NCBI GenBank assembly: GCA_001695595.3
Contig: MBPM02000006.1
Location: 806,001 to 870,000 of the forward strand
DNA length: 64,000 nucleotides
Reading direction: 5' to 3'
Origin: Plasmopara viticola
Lineage: Eukaryota > Oomycota > Peronosporomycetes > Peronosporales > Peronosporaceae
Part shown: positions 9,940 to 20,643 of the stretch, piece by piece
Position numbering within the stretch: the stretch's first letter is position 1
How the letters are laid out: every line of letters starts with the position of its first letter
The notes under the pieces: generated by a model
What the model saw: only the letters and a program-made list of their open reading frames with translations
The model's database searches: none
Told to the model about the DNA's origin: nothing
Made by a program: the position numbers and the translations under genes

Positions 9940-10788
9940 GTCAATATTTAGATGTGCACAACTCTTAAACAAAGAATCAAGCATTCGTATATCTTCTTCA
10001 GTAACATGTAGCTCTGTGCTTACTGGCAGGATGTCGGAACTGCTTGCCATGACGAAAAACAACAATATGTCTGATGAAGGATAGTAGTAGAAGTTGCAAG
10101 ACAATAGAAAACTTTTGACAGCTACAAAGTGTACAGGACGTCTCGTGTTCAGAAATGGATGGAGTGAAGCCCAATTCTCCACAGAGACAAGAAGGATCTG
10201 AGCACTCATATGGTGTCACACATCTCATCCACAAACTCAACGCTACTGTCTACACCTATGGGTAATTTTTCTGTAGAAGGCAAATTGTGATGTTTTGCGA
10301 AATAGGAGGATTCTCGTAGTTGAGAGCTTTATATACACTTTTAAGGAATCAAGCTATAAAAGCGTGGCACAGACACGATTCTGTAAAGACGACAAGGCGA
10401 ATTGATTATCACTTGTCTGAATACGAATCAAGGTGCGCAGAATTACGAACTTTGAACCGAACTGGATGATCGTTTGCCAAGCTTTGTCTTGTTGAAAGTT
10501 GTTAAAGCTCTACTTTCTGACCCCAGTCATCCCCCAATTTTTGCAATATTGACAGCGAATAGTCACAGCAGGATACAGTGATAGCCTTAGCGCTTCAAAG
10601 TGGATGTATCAATCAGCATCGGCATAGCCCTCTGGAGTCAATCTTATAGTTTGCAGCCAATGCACGAATTGTAGACGAAGCACGGATTGACAAGCAACTG
10701 CGAGTGTTCATTGGAGGATTAGAAAGTTACACCATAGATACCAGTAAGCACTAGTTGCTTTGTCAAATCTCTCAAAAACAAAAAAGTC
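9940..10788. other. Intergenic region with a possible short minus-strand gene and a MON1 upstream exon
   Basis: On the minus strand, 9940-10062 encodes a protein-like stretch ('TELHVTEEDIRMLDSLF'), and 10200-10280 another ('VDSSVEFVDEMCDT'). They might be exons of one small gene convergent with the TPR gene, but I could not find a consistent splice model. On the plus strand, about 10655-10742 reads 'DKQLRVFIGGLESY' and is followed by 'gtaagc' at 10743, which may be an upstream MON1 exon. Confidence 0.3.
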
Positions 10789-13708
10789 ATGAGACTGGAC
10801 GTAGTCGTGTGCTCTGCGTCAGGCAAACCGGTCTTTCGACACAAACTGTCTACCCTAGATTTAAATGTTCGATCTGAAGAGGAAGACTCGTCCACTAGTG
10901 TGTTTGCAAGCTCGCTTCAAGGTCTCTTGTCCTTCGTTGCTTGTACGCAACACGAGGAGCTACTGGAAATTGAGACTGAAGGCTGTCGCTGTGTATTTCG
11001 CAGCTTTAGAAGCCTCACATTTGCAGCCATTGTATACGAAGAGACTGCTAGCCATAACAAAGAGGTGCCAGGTATTGCATCGCAGTGCCAAAAGAACCTT
11101 TTACAGCTGCTACAGAACCAGATCCTCTTCGTACTGACTGATCGAGGACTCGACGTACTGCGTCGACAGCCAGGGTACGATCTACGTGAACTCCTTAGCG
11201 GAACAGAGCGAGTTACAAGCTCGTTAATAGATCACTGGGCGACGTCACCGACGCTGAGGCTCAAGGACTGTGGAGTTCCTTTTGTTCGGTTAAAATTTGA
11301 GATACGTCGGGATATTACAAAAGCTTTAGAGTATGAGGAACATTCGACGACTCCTTCAATGATCTGTGGACTATTGTTAGCAAAAGAAAAAGTGGTGGCA
11401 ATTGCTCAGCCCAACAAGAAGCAGTTCAACATGCTCGTCGATGGTGAGGGTCTAAAAGCTAGTTGACAAATCGTTTGATTGGCCTTACATTTTGTAGATT
11501 TGCTCCTGCTGATCAATTTCGTGTACCATACGCCGTCACTGGCAACGAGTGAAACCTGGACGCCAATTTGTTTGACCCATTTTAATTCGCGGTGGGTATA
11601 TTATGAAAATGTTCGCTGAGAGTCGTATGCTAACATTATGTAAATTCGAGGAGTTTAAAGAGGATTTTTGCATGCGTATGTAGTCTTTTTGACAAGTGAC
11701 GTGTGTTTGCTGCTGCTTAGCAGTCAGCAGTCTCCAGAACAATTTCCACAGTATCAAGTTAAAAAAATATGTGTGGCAAAACGTCTAGACGAGATCGGTG
11801 CCATGAAAGCGATTCATTCGTCCTTAGAAAACTTTCCTGAGTGGCAACCGCACTGCGATCTACCGCTTTTACATCATTTCATCTACAAAAATGAACTCAC
11901 AGGGGAATGCGTGGAACCGGAACTTTCGTTTCCATTCAATAGTGAAGACTTCGAAACTCGCGTGCAATTGCTCAACCAATATGCCAAGCTTCAGCATCTC
12001 ATGTTTTCGCCACCAGCTGATGTTCATGAGAGTCAAACATTAGGTAAACCTCTGTCATCTTTACAAGAAAGGACGGTATCGCGTATGGTGTACGAACGGA
12101 GTGACGCAGGACTCTTCGTGGGCATGTGCAGCGCTGACTATCGACTGTACGTGTGGTTCGACTCGCTAGCAATTATCTCGGATGCTCGAGAGCAAGTACA
12201 AGTAATATTGGACAGACTACGGCATGATGACGAGCTCATGTCTATCGCTCTTTATTTTTCCAACACCGGGTTCTCATCAGTTAGCTCGCTTGGAATATGG
12301 TCGTAAGTGTAAACCGCGAAGACCAAAATTGTATAGATTTAAACGATGTGCGTTTGAGTCATAAAAAAAAAAAGTCAAATGTGATTGTGCAGAAATCATA
12401 AAGTCTGTACGTATTCTTTGTTGACTAGAAACATTGACTGTAGTTTGCGTCCGGTACATGTTCAGGTTTTCGGAAAAGGTTGGGGTGACGCCCTCCTTCC
12501 AAGCGCTGGGGCTAAATGCTCGCGCGCTTCGGGCAGGTGCTCTCGGGCATCTGCAGGTCTCTAACGAGTCTCACCCTCGACGCGACGGTCTCCAGCACCA
12601 GGCCAAACCCCCTTTCACGCCTTTAACCGCGCCACCGCATCCGGATTGGCTCCTTTAATGTGAATTCTCTAGGTTCGAAGCGCAAGAAGCACGAAACACT
12701 CCCCGAAGATCTCCGGCGCTACCGCGTCGATATCCTTGGCCTTCGAGAAACCAAGATCTACGATAGAGGTGAGCACCGCATTGATGACTTCCTTCTAACC
12801 CTGAAAAAAAAAAAAAAAAACGAAGCCAAGACCGAAGTCACCGAAATCCGCCGCCATTGCAACCCGTCGGGCGCCACTCGACAAGCCCGATCCCGAGAAG
12901 AAACCTGGCGCCACACTAAGAAGCTCGGAACACTCCTCGGCGATATTGAAGATCTATCCCGACGCAAGTCCCTGGCCACCCTCGCGCTCGACCGCCTCTG
13001 GTCCGTCTGGCTCCGCCCCACGCTCATCTCACCCAAGACCCGCATTCGATTGTACCACACCTACGTTCTACCGATTCTGCTGTACAACTGCGCCACCTGG
13101 GCTCTTACCAAGTCTTAGCTCCACGGCCTCGAGAGTTTCCATCGCCGCCAGCTTCGCTACGCTCTTGGCTATCGCTATCCCCGACACGTTTCGAATGCAA
13201 GACTCTACGACCTCAGTGATGAGCGGCCGCTGAGACTACGACTGACACAAGCTCGCTGGCGCCTGTTTGGCCATGTACTTCGCCGCAATCCCGACATTCC
13301 AGCTAACCTCCAGATGTGTGCCTACTTCTTCTCCACCGCAGCAAAATGGCGCGGACGTCCCCGCACCACGCTCCCCTCAACACTCGACCACAACCTTGTT
13401 TCCCGTGGCTCCGGCTCTCGACTCCGGATAGCACAAGACCTCGAAGTGGTACGTACCCTTGCACAAGACCGAAAGAAATGGAAGACCCTTACGACCTCGG
13501 TGCTGGATGCACTGCCCGCCAAACGAGACCCGACGTATGCGGACACCACTTTATGCCGTGGACTAGCCAGATTGAGCCTAGCACGTGCATAACTTGGCAA
13601 CGCGATAACGTAATACATTACATTACATTACATGTTCAGGAGTTATTTCGTAAACATCGGCGTGTGGCAGCAGCTGCAAACGTACAGCAAATTGCGTTGA
13701 GTAATTAA
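10789..13708 (+). CDS. MON1: MON1 vacuolar fusion protein, last exon split by a retroposon
   Basis: Exon model: 10789-11443, 11498-11591, 11661-12302, 12429-12466 and 13641-13708. The last two are one exon interrupted by the insertion at 12467-13629. Introns start gtgagg, gtgggt and gtaagt and end in AG. Phases agree, and the summed length without the insertion is 1497 nt, divisible by 3. MON1 hallmarks: 'CSASGKPVF' near the start, 'QILFVLTDRGLDVL' near residue 110, 'YDLRELLSGTE' near 127 and 'ETWTPICLTHFNSRGFLHAY' across exons 2-3. MON1 forms the Mon1-Ccz1 exchange factor that recruits RAB7 to late endosomes. Three longin-like domains are expected. Translation through the insertion replaces the last 22 residues by an unrelated tail. 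An additional upstream coding exon is possible. Confidence 0.8.
12467..13629 (+). mobile_element. Internally deleted LINE inserted in the last MON1 exon
   Basis: A 1163-bp element flanked by a perfect 11-bp target-site duplication 'acatgttcagg' (12456-12466 and 13630-13640). After a 5' leader it encodes the start of an apurinic-type endonuclease ('VDILGLRETKIY', about 12727-12762). A poly-A run near 12805-12820 marks a large deletion. After it come the end of the reverse transcriptase and the C-terminal domain ('THTYVLPILLYNCATWAL'-like, with 'RRQLRYALGYRYP' and 'RWRLFGHVLRR'), with frame breaks. The tail is 'cattacattacatta'. The short retroposons of this window share its 5' leader and 3' end, so this is the longest visible member of the family. 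Confidence 0.9.
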
Positions 13709-14224
13709 AATACACATCATTATTATTACTAAACATTATCGCTTTTAAAACCCGCCTGTCGGATAAAAAGCTTATGATGGTTTTGTTTACTGGGAACATC
13801 AACCCTCTCTTTATCGTTATGATTTATAATCTGGATGTGAGAAAGCGTCACAACGCCACTGGATGGCATCAGGTAGAACATTAAACAAATGACCTCTCGG
13901 CGAGCGAGGTGTCGCTCGTATTGCGCGTTCGTCTAGGCACAATTTGCTTTAGGATCATCAGCAAACGCCATGATAATACAAGATTTGTCAAGACAAAATA
14001 TTCCAGCTGTGAATTTGTTATCGAAAAACTTGCGTTATATCTTCACTGCATAACGTGTTAGACAATTTTACAACACTTTGCAAACCTTAAAATATTGTGC
14101 GGGGAAGTTTGTTGTGCTAGAAAACACGATGATTTCTATAGCTTTCACATACGTTGTCAATTTCTAAAATCCAAAAACACACAAATTCTCTGTATGACCT
14201 CATAAAGCTTGAAGGGACTATGAT
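13709..14224. other. Intergenic region between convergent genes
   Basis: AT-rich sequence between the MON1 stop and the stop of the voltage-sensor gene. I see no gene, RNA or repeat here. Confidence 0.4.
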
Positions 14225-15162
14225 TTATAGCTTTTGTGTCAGATGGTCACAGACGTCTACTATATCGTCGCTTTCCAAGCGTATTCCGCTCTCGGCACTA
14301 AGCATAGCTTCTCGCTCATCGTCCGGATCCATAATTATGTTCTCAAAGTCAATAGAAGTGGGTCGGTCCGATCGATTCCTGCGTAAAGCTTACTTAATAT
14401 CGTATTTCAACAAAATGACCAATCATTGTGATTTTACTTAAGAAAAAGCGCCAGCCGAATGTATTGCACTGCATTACGCAGCGCCAGCACCGCATCTGCT
14501 GCAACCTCTTCCAGCTCCCTCAGCACGCCTTCTTCGTTAAAGTACATAGCCACGGACACTAGACTCAACACTGCAGACAACAAAATGTCAGCAATATCGT
14601 AAATGAAGTGCTACCTCTTGATTTTATACCTAAAGCGACGACGTCGAAAATATTGCACCACTTCTGGCAGAAGCGCTGTGAAACGAAGATATTGCACCCC
14701 TTAAGACATTTGATCTATTAATTTTGACTGCAAACAAGCTTACTCCTTTAAAAGCCATCATCCGTAGCAGCACTTCAAGCACTATCAGCGCACTGACCGT
14801 AATCTCCAGTGAGATGAACACCATCGACGACGGACTGAAAACAATTTACAAAATCTGGTCACTCGTCGTCCCATTCTGCTTTAATAGCAAATTGTCGTAC
14901 ATTTTCCAATGATTCAACGCAGTCTGTAACCATCAACAAGCAAGGTGCAATTGTATGAGTGTATGGCTAAATTGTCGATGTAACTGTAGCTCTTTACCCA
15001 TACGACACATACGAGACTGGAGGTGATCATGAAGAAGTACACGAGGCGGTAGAAGTTGGAAAAGTACAGCCGACTTGCAACTGTCATCATGTACTCCTTG
15101 CATCCAATGTGTGACGCTGCCGGTTCTGCCACGCCTGCCACCTTCGCGTAGCCGATTGACAT
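14225..15162 (-). CDS. Voltage-sensor-domain-only membrane protein (six exons)
   Basis: Model on the minus strand: 15162-15013, 14966-14863, 14834-14744, 14675-14630, 14570-14438 and 14378-14225. Every intron is GT-AG, phases match, and the sum is 678 nt (225 residues). Intron 1 could instead start at gtaaag (14997). Four segments are visible: S1 'FYRLVYFFMITSSL'; S2 'LEITVSALIVLEVLLRM' ending in acidic and basic residues; S3 'WCNIFDVVALVLSLVSVAM' with the typical N-x-F-D; and an S4-like helix 'ADAVLALRNAVQYIRLALFL' with spaced Arg residues. No pore domain follows; a Ser/Asp-rich acidic tail does. This matches voltage-sensor-only proteins (Hv1 proton channels, TMEM266-like). Whether it conducts protons is unknown, as S4 has few charges. 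Confidence 0.75.
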
Positions 15163-16745
15163 TGTCGTGAACTTTAGAGCAAGTGAACGGCACTTTCCAT
15201 CTGGCAGAGAACTTTACGCGATTGGTTCAAAACGCTAAAAAGAAAAGGCTGCTTTGTAGTACATAAACCATACAGAAAACAGAATACTTTAGAGTATTTG
15301 TACTAAAAATTGGAGCAGGAAAGGGTCTGACGCATTATCGGGTCTGCAACATTAGCACAAGCTTCACGACATGTATTACAGCATACAGGGAGGGGGTACC
15401 AGGGCTTTCTGTATCACTGCACAGTCGCTATTTTGGGCTCTGGCTACACAACACAATTGTTAGGTGGGCCACTCGCTAAGGCGCCGAGTGTACAAATTGG
15501 GTCAAAAGACACATAGCAATTTATGGAGGCCCTGTACACCGTGTTTATAATAAAGCTCGCCTTCAAACCAAACGCCACATCTCAATTATATGAGAGCGCT
15601 ATTGGCCAGTTGTGTTAAGTGTAGGCCGTTGTCAAGAAGACGGTTGCCAACTAAAGCTATTTGATGGCAAATGTGTTTCCCTCTGTACATTAGATTTTCT
15701 GTTTAATGCGGACGGTCTATGGCTGAGCTTTACCGAATCCAGTTTCCTCGCTTAAGGCACCACATCTTTGATAAGTAATTAAAAGATGGTGGATGATACA
15801 ATGTTTGACCTTCAATCGTGCTAACTGTGGGAGATGTCTGGTGTTTGCTTCTATGTAGTGAGATTAAGTGCATTGCGACGATCTTCTGCCTAGTGTGCTG
15901 ATGTCTGTTGGAACGAGTGCCATCTCTGTGAAGATTAAGTAATTCGGTGTGCGGGTGCATGTAACGCCTTAACCCCTCGACGCATTTCACAAAAAGAGAA
16001 CCACTTGGAAACGATTGACTGGATGTAGGGCGGCTACATTGTAGTAAGTGACAATGGTGAGCTGATGTCGACTATTTTTTGCTTTAAAAAATGCTGCGAC
16101 TGGCGAGGTGGTTGTGTTTGTGGATCAGCGGAAACGGCAGTTCGAAAAATTCCAGCCACGTCACGCAAGAGACTATTTTGGTGAGTTGAGTGTCTGCCCG
16201 AATTTTCTCGTCGCGAGTGGTGCGCGTTGGGTGCGAATGTTTTAATCTGCGTTGCGCCGTCAGATCTGGCGACTTACACAGTAATTAATGATTGCTTTAA
16301 CTTAAGATAGAGCGGTTTCATGACACTTAAGCGTATTTTCCAGCGTGTTCATCGATCATTTCTATTAAGTTGGCGTGCGAAACTGAACTTAAGAGCGACG
16401 TGGACCAAGTCGTCAAAAAAAGTGTAAGAAAGCGGGAGATACCGTGTGGAGGATTCGGATGAGCTGCTTATATCAACGGCAAAGCGGTCGAAAGTCCAAT
16501 TTGAAGACCACTTTGCGGAATTTCCATCTTAGCGACGACAGCGTTCAAATTCTTTTTGGCTTGCCTTCCTTACGGTCATTCAAAGTTTGCACTCTTGCAA
16601 TGTACTTGCTTTGAGACCCCTTGTTTCTAATTTGATTTAGTCCTTCACCTTGTATTCAACTGCGGTATACGACGAGTGAAATTAGAAATTAAAATAGCAA
16701 GCGCCTCATCCCACGACGAGCAGTCATTCTCTAATCTATCGCACT
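15163..16745. other. Intergenic region upstream of the PDZ gene
   Basis: Between two divergent genes. A candidate leader exon near 16091-16180 (+) starts with ATG, reads 'MLRLARWLCLWISGNG' and ends at a strong donor 'gtgagt' (16181). It may be a 5' UTR or an alternative first exon of the PDZ gene, but I found no in-phase join. The rest has no supportable gene. Confidence 0.35.
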
Positions 16746-18011
16746 ATGGAGAGTCGAATACACACGGATCACGCAACGTCGGCCATGGAACTTGCGCGTA
16801 ATCTATCGACGCTGGTAGAGCAGCTCAAGGCGCTTCGCGAGGACATGGGGCGGAAGTCGGAACTTTACGATGCCTTGTTACCCATGGCCGACGGGTCTGA
16901 GTCAAACTCGTCGATCTTGTTGGACCAGAACCATAGCGGCATGCGCGGCAGTGTCTTTACCCTTCATTCCGATTCAGTCTTGGAGCCACGGGCCAGTGAA
17001 ATGTCGTGTACGGCCGTGTCTGCTCTAGACGATGCGACGGATGACGCCAACTCTTTGAACACGTTGGTCAGTCGCCGATCTTCCACTAGAAGACGGCAGC
17101 AGCATCGGACCTCTCTGCGACCGCATCCGCAACCGCACATGCAGTCGTACTTGATGTCTCACATGCCAATGGAACGAATTGGACTGAAGACTTACATGGT
17201 CATGTGGGTCAGCGGTGAGTGCGGCATCTCACTCCGTAACTTTTCGAGAAAAGACAATAGAGTTGGCGCTCAAATCGCCGTGCTGCAGCACGCAAACGGA
17301 ATCACGACGGGGATTTACCACTGCCGACTTGGCGATGAATTGGTCAGTATCAACGATGAGCGAGTGGATCAGTTGAGATTTAAAGAGATTGTAAAGAGGT
17401 TGAAGACCACACGACGTCCAATTTCGTTGGAATTTCGAACTAATCAAAATTTACAAACATCGCCTAGGGCAGCATCTTCACCATCTGACAGATTTAATAG
17501 TGATGGAGGATCAAGATCCAGCTTCTTTTCCAAGCGTGGATCGATGAAAAACAAGAAGTCACTACCTTTGGCAAAACGCTCAGTTAGTGTTGGGAGTATT
17601 TCCTCTATGAATGTGGTTTTTGACGACGAGAGCAGTGATTTTGTGCACGAGACACTTTATCCCCCTAATTCTGCAGACTTACCGCTTTGTGGTGCAGCAG
17701 CTCTGGACCGCATGACGACGCGATCGCTCAGTATGTCGGAGGTTACGCTGTCAGATGACGTTGAAAAATGGTGTAGGGCACAAGAGGAAATGCACTGCGA
17801 CATCGTTGTCTTATTGACAGAGACAGTCATGTACTGCGAGAAGCTCCAGCAGGAAAATCTCGATCAGCTTCAAAATCTCATGCAACTTTCTTTGTGCAGT
17901 CCACCGTTTAGTAATAGAAGCAGCGTGGCTTCTTCCTGCGTCAATGATGGGCCAGACTTGGACGCAGTTGTGTCTGATGCAACGTCAGGTCAAAGAGCTG
18001 AGAGCACTTGA
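16746..18011 (+). CDS. PDZ-domain protein
   Basis: A 421-residue frame with ATG at 16746. The N-terminus (about 10-45) is helical ('LARNLSTLVEQLKALREDM'). A Ser-rich region with 'RRSSTRRRQQ' follows. One PDZ domain spans about residues 148-235: the carboxylate-binding-loop region 'SGECGISLRNFS', central 'IYHCRLGDELVSINDERVD' (the classic GDxLxxINDxxV) and 'FKEIVKRLKTTRRPISLEF'. The rest is Ser-rich with short basic patches ('SFFSKRGSMKNKKSLPLAKR'), a possible phosphorylation-regulated linker, and ends in a helical segment near 345-385. PDZ domains bind C-terminal peptides, often of membrane proteins; the partner is unknown. No catalytic domain is visible. Confidence 0.85.
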   Translation: MESRIHTDHATSAMELARNLSTLVEQLKALREDMGRKSELYDALLPMADGSESNSSILLDQNHSGMRGSVFTLHSDSVLEPRASEMSCTAVSALDDATDDANSLNTLVSRRSSTRRRQQHRTSLRPHPQPHMQSYLMSHMPMERIGLKTYMVMWVSGECGISLRNFSRKDNRVGAQIAVLQHANGITTGIYHCRLGDELVSINDERVDQLRFKEIVKRLKTTRRPISLEFRTNQNLQTSPRAASSPSDRFNSDGGSRSSFFSKRGSMKNKKSLPLAKRSVSVGSISSMNVVFDDESSDFVHETLYPPNSADLPLCGAAALDRMTTRSLSMSEVTLSDDVEKWCRAQEEMHCDIVVLLTETVMYCEKLQQENLDQLQNLMQLSLCSPPFSNRSSVASSCVNDGPDLDAVVSDATSGQRAEST

Positions 18012-18739
18012 ACCGGTGGTGAGGTGCCTCTACTTTGGAAGGGTCGGTCTTTTCATTTAGGGTTACAAATATATGTTACTAGCATAGGGTGGGAGATGTA
18101 ATCTGAGTATTTACAATTTAATTTTTGGAAACAGCATATTTTCAAGAATTAGGTATATGACTTTGTTTTGACAGCACAGATTGTTAGATTAGAGGTTTAG
18201 ACTATTAACTTGAAAAAAAATGGTCAGAGTGCATTGGCGAGGCAGTGTATGTACTGAAGCAAAGAAGCAACGATGTGATCTCACCAAATTCGTGACAGCC
18301 CAATTGTGTCTACTCTTAACTCAGCTACAGCTTTAGAAATGATTTGTCAATTCTCTATTCCCATCGCGACGATCGTCTTGTGTAACCTACATTACGTACC
18401 AGAGATGGGGGATCACGTACAAGTATACAAGTACCAAGTGCACATTACCGTTGTAGCCAGACGATTCACCAGCTCGGGAGCAAGTTAGCCAACAGAAGTG
18501 CTGGCATATCGTCGATCGCATGATTCAGCATCTCTACGGTGAGTGTAAAGACGAGAGTAGAGAAAAAATGAACGGGCGCCTTTTTTCGGGCTAGCGCTTT
18601 TGGTCATTCCTGTTCCCTCATTAATTCGTGCAGCATCAGTTGAGCTTCGTGGTCTAAAAGCAATTGTCAAGACCCGCGGCCTTATTGACCTTTTCGGCTA
18701 CAATCGACACAACAAATTGCACCAACTTCTCCTGCGTTC
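18012..18739. other. Intergenic region, possible leader exon of the membrane protein gene
   Basis: A donor-like 'gtgagt' at 18540 and an acceptor-like 'cgtgcag' ending near 18633 suggest a spliced leader for the following gene, which as predicted lacks a signal peptide. I could not find an in-frame signal-peptide exon. Confidence 0.3.
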
Positions 18740-20254
18740 ATGCCGGCTTGCTCAGGTGTCACTACGTGTCTATCCGAAGGGGAGACTGAGTGCAACTTCC
18801 TCTATAAACAATGTCCACCGTGCGTGTACGCACTCACAGGCGGCGATTACTCTTGTTACAGTCGTCAGGACTCGAAAAGTTGCCCTTTTTCGGGAACGTA
18901 TGTGGAATGTGATCATACTTCCACAACGGACAAGGGTTCGAGTGGGGCGAGCGAGACCCCGTCGACGAATTCAAGAGGGAGGGCTTCGTCACCTACGGTC
19001 AATTCTCCGACACCATCCCCCCACACACCAGGATCCGATGGTGGGGACTTACATACTACCAACCAAACCAGCTTAAATGCTACATCTTCGTCTGCGAATA
19101 ATGTGATACCAGATCCAACCCCAGCGACTTTGAAGGGCTCGGACTCGACCCCAACGTCTGCCACGCCTGTACCCAAACCAGACCCAACCCCAACACCAGC
19201 TACGTCTCCACCTGATGCTTCAAACCCGACTCAATCTTCAGCCAATGGTTCAGGTGAAAAGGTCGTGGCGACCAGCACCCAGTCCACTACTACTACGCCC
19301 GCGGCTGTCAATTTGGTTCTCGTCGGTGGCGCTGTGGCACTTGTTGCGGTAGTGATGGTCTTTGTTGTTCGTCGTGTCATGACACGAAAGAAATTGGCTG
19401 CTTCCGCGTGCACAGTTTCGTCTGCACAGAATAGCGCTTGGTCGGATCGAACGCTTGACTCGGATGCGTCAAGCCGCAACATGTATTCAACGTGCGCCTA
19501 CAAGGATGATGAAAATATGAAGGATATTACGATGCTGTCAGACTCGCAAGCCTCGAGTTCTTTTGGATCTGGAGTGTATGGACAACAGCATCATCCCACG
19601 GATCCAAGAACGACAGCCGACTTTTCGAAGTATGGTGAAAACGCGCAGCATGGTGCAAGCTCGCAATTTTACACAGACTATACCGTGAGTGCAGGTCCCG
19701 AGCATTCGGCGGCTGGTGCGGTCGCTGGTGCTGGTGCTGCAACACCCCTCTACTCGAACAAAAGTGCAAAATCGATGAAGATTGGCAACAGTTTTGTAAA
19801 TTTGACTGGCTTAACAACCTCAACGCGAGAATTTGAGGCAGAATCGACGCACATAGAACAATTTCCTTTGACCGTGAGCCAGCTTATGCCTAAAGTCCCT
19901 AGAGGGGATCAAGAGGAGGGGTACGGAACTCGTCGACAGCTGGAAAGCCAACGCCGTGACGCCGCACAAGCTCCCTTTTATCACATGCAAGCGACGCAAA
20001 TCGATTTGCGTTCAAACAAAAGTAATCGGATGTTTGGAGTATCAACAGCCAGTAGCACGTACGACATCGTGGACCCAAAGACAATGCTTGACGTTGAGGC
20101 ACGAAGCACTGAGATGCATGCAGTGGACAATCAGTACCCGAAATTTTCTTTTTCGTCGACAACTTCCTCAGGCATTTTTGACAGCGACTGGTCCGAAAAT
20201 GAGAGCAACGACGGCAGCCGCGTGCACGAACATGTCGTGGAGCACATGATTTAA
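18740..20254 (+). CDS. Mucin-like single-pass membrane protein with Cys-rich N-terminus
   Basis: A 504-codon frame; the start is uncertain because the open frame extends a little upstream. Residues about 4-58 form a Cys-rich module (about ten Cys, including 'CPPCVYAL' and 'CPFSGTYVEC'). Residues about 60-190 are a Ser/Thr/Pro-rich stalk, probably O-glycosylated. A transmembrane helix lies near 191-212 ('NLVLVGGAVALVAVVMVFVV'), followed by the basic stop-transfer 'RRVMTRKK'. The cytoplasmic tail of about 285 residues is Ser-rich without a kinase or other enzyme domain. The architecture is that of a cell-surface sensor or adhesin; function is not assignable. A signal peptide is expected but not seen, so an upstream exon is probably missing from this model. 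Confidence 0.7.
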   Translation: MPACSGVTTCLSEGETECNFLYKQCPPCVYALTGGDYSCYSRQDSKSCPFSGTYVECDHTSTTDKGSSGASETPSTNSRGRASSPTVNSPTPSPHTPGSDGGDLHTTNQTSLNATSSSANNVIPDPTPATLKGSDSTPTSATPVPKPDPTPTPATSPPDASNPTQSSANGSGEKVVATSTQSTTTTPAAVNLVLVGGAVALVAVVMVFVVRRVMTRKKLAASACTVSSAQNSAWSDRTLDSDASSRNMYSTCAYKDDENMKDITMLSDSQASSSFGSGVYGQQHHPTDPRTTADFSKYGENAQHGASSQFYTDYTVSAGPEHSAAGAVAGAGAATPLYSNKSAKSMKIGNSFVNLTGLTTSTREFEAESTHIEQFPLTVSQLMPKVPRGDQEEGYGTRRQLESQRRDAAQAPFYHMQATQIDLRSNKSNRMFGVSTASSTYDIVDPKTMLDVEARSTEMHAVDNQYPKFSFSSTTSSGIFDSDWSENESNDGSRVHEHVVEHMI

Positions 20255-20643
20255 ACCTGTCAAGTGGTCAACAACTGCAAGGTGTTGGTGCATGAGTGAG
20301 GGCGTTGCAGTGAGACGGAGTAGTTCGCACCTAAATGCTGTAGCCTTCGAAGTGGTGTGGCTGCAAGAGAGAATGTAACTGCGCCAAGAGGCCTAATAAA
20401 TTGCATAACCTGTAGAAGTACAAAAGGACCAGGCCCCTTAACATTTAAGGCAGTCGAATACACTCCAAAGCACTCGGATTTAGTAGCAAGCGGTAAATAT
20501 AGATTTCACTGTGTGCTCTTAATTCTTGCAGCATTGCGGCAAACGCAGATTGACCTACTAATTTAGTGGTCAGTTTTACGTGTTGATACAAAAAGTACAT
20601 CATCGCTGTCGCTAGGGTGTGTAGGGGTACGCTCGTTGCTCTT
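20255..20643. other. Intergenic region between convergent genes
   Basis: 3' flanks of the membrane protein gene and of the CRN pseudogene. No supported feature. Confidence 0.4.

Noticed and set aside
9721..10209. 162-codon minus-strand gene overlapping the TPR gene
   Set aside because: More than half of it is antisense to the well-supported TPR coding sequence. Only the part beyond 9939 looks protein-like, and no splice model was found.
18600..19076. 158-codon plus-strand frame as a gene
   Set aside because: It overlaps the mucin-like protein in another frame and has the Arg-rich composition of a shadow.
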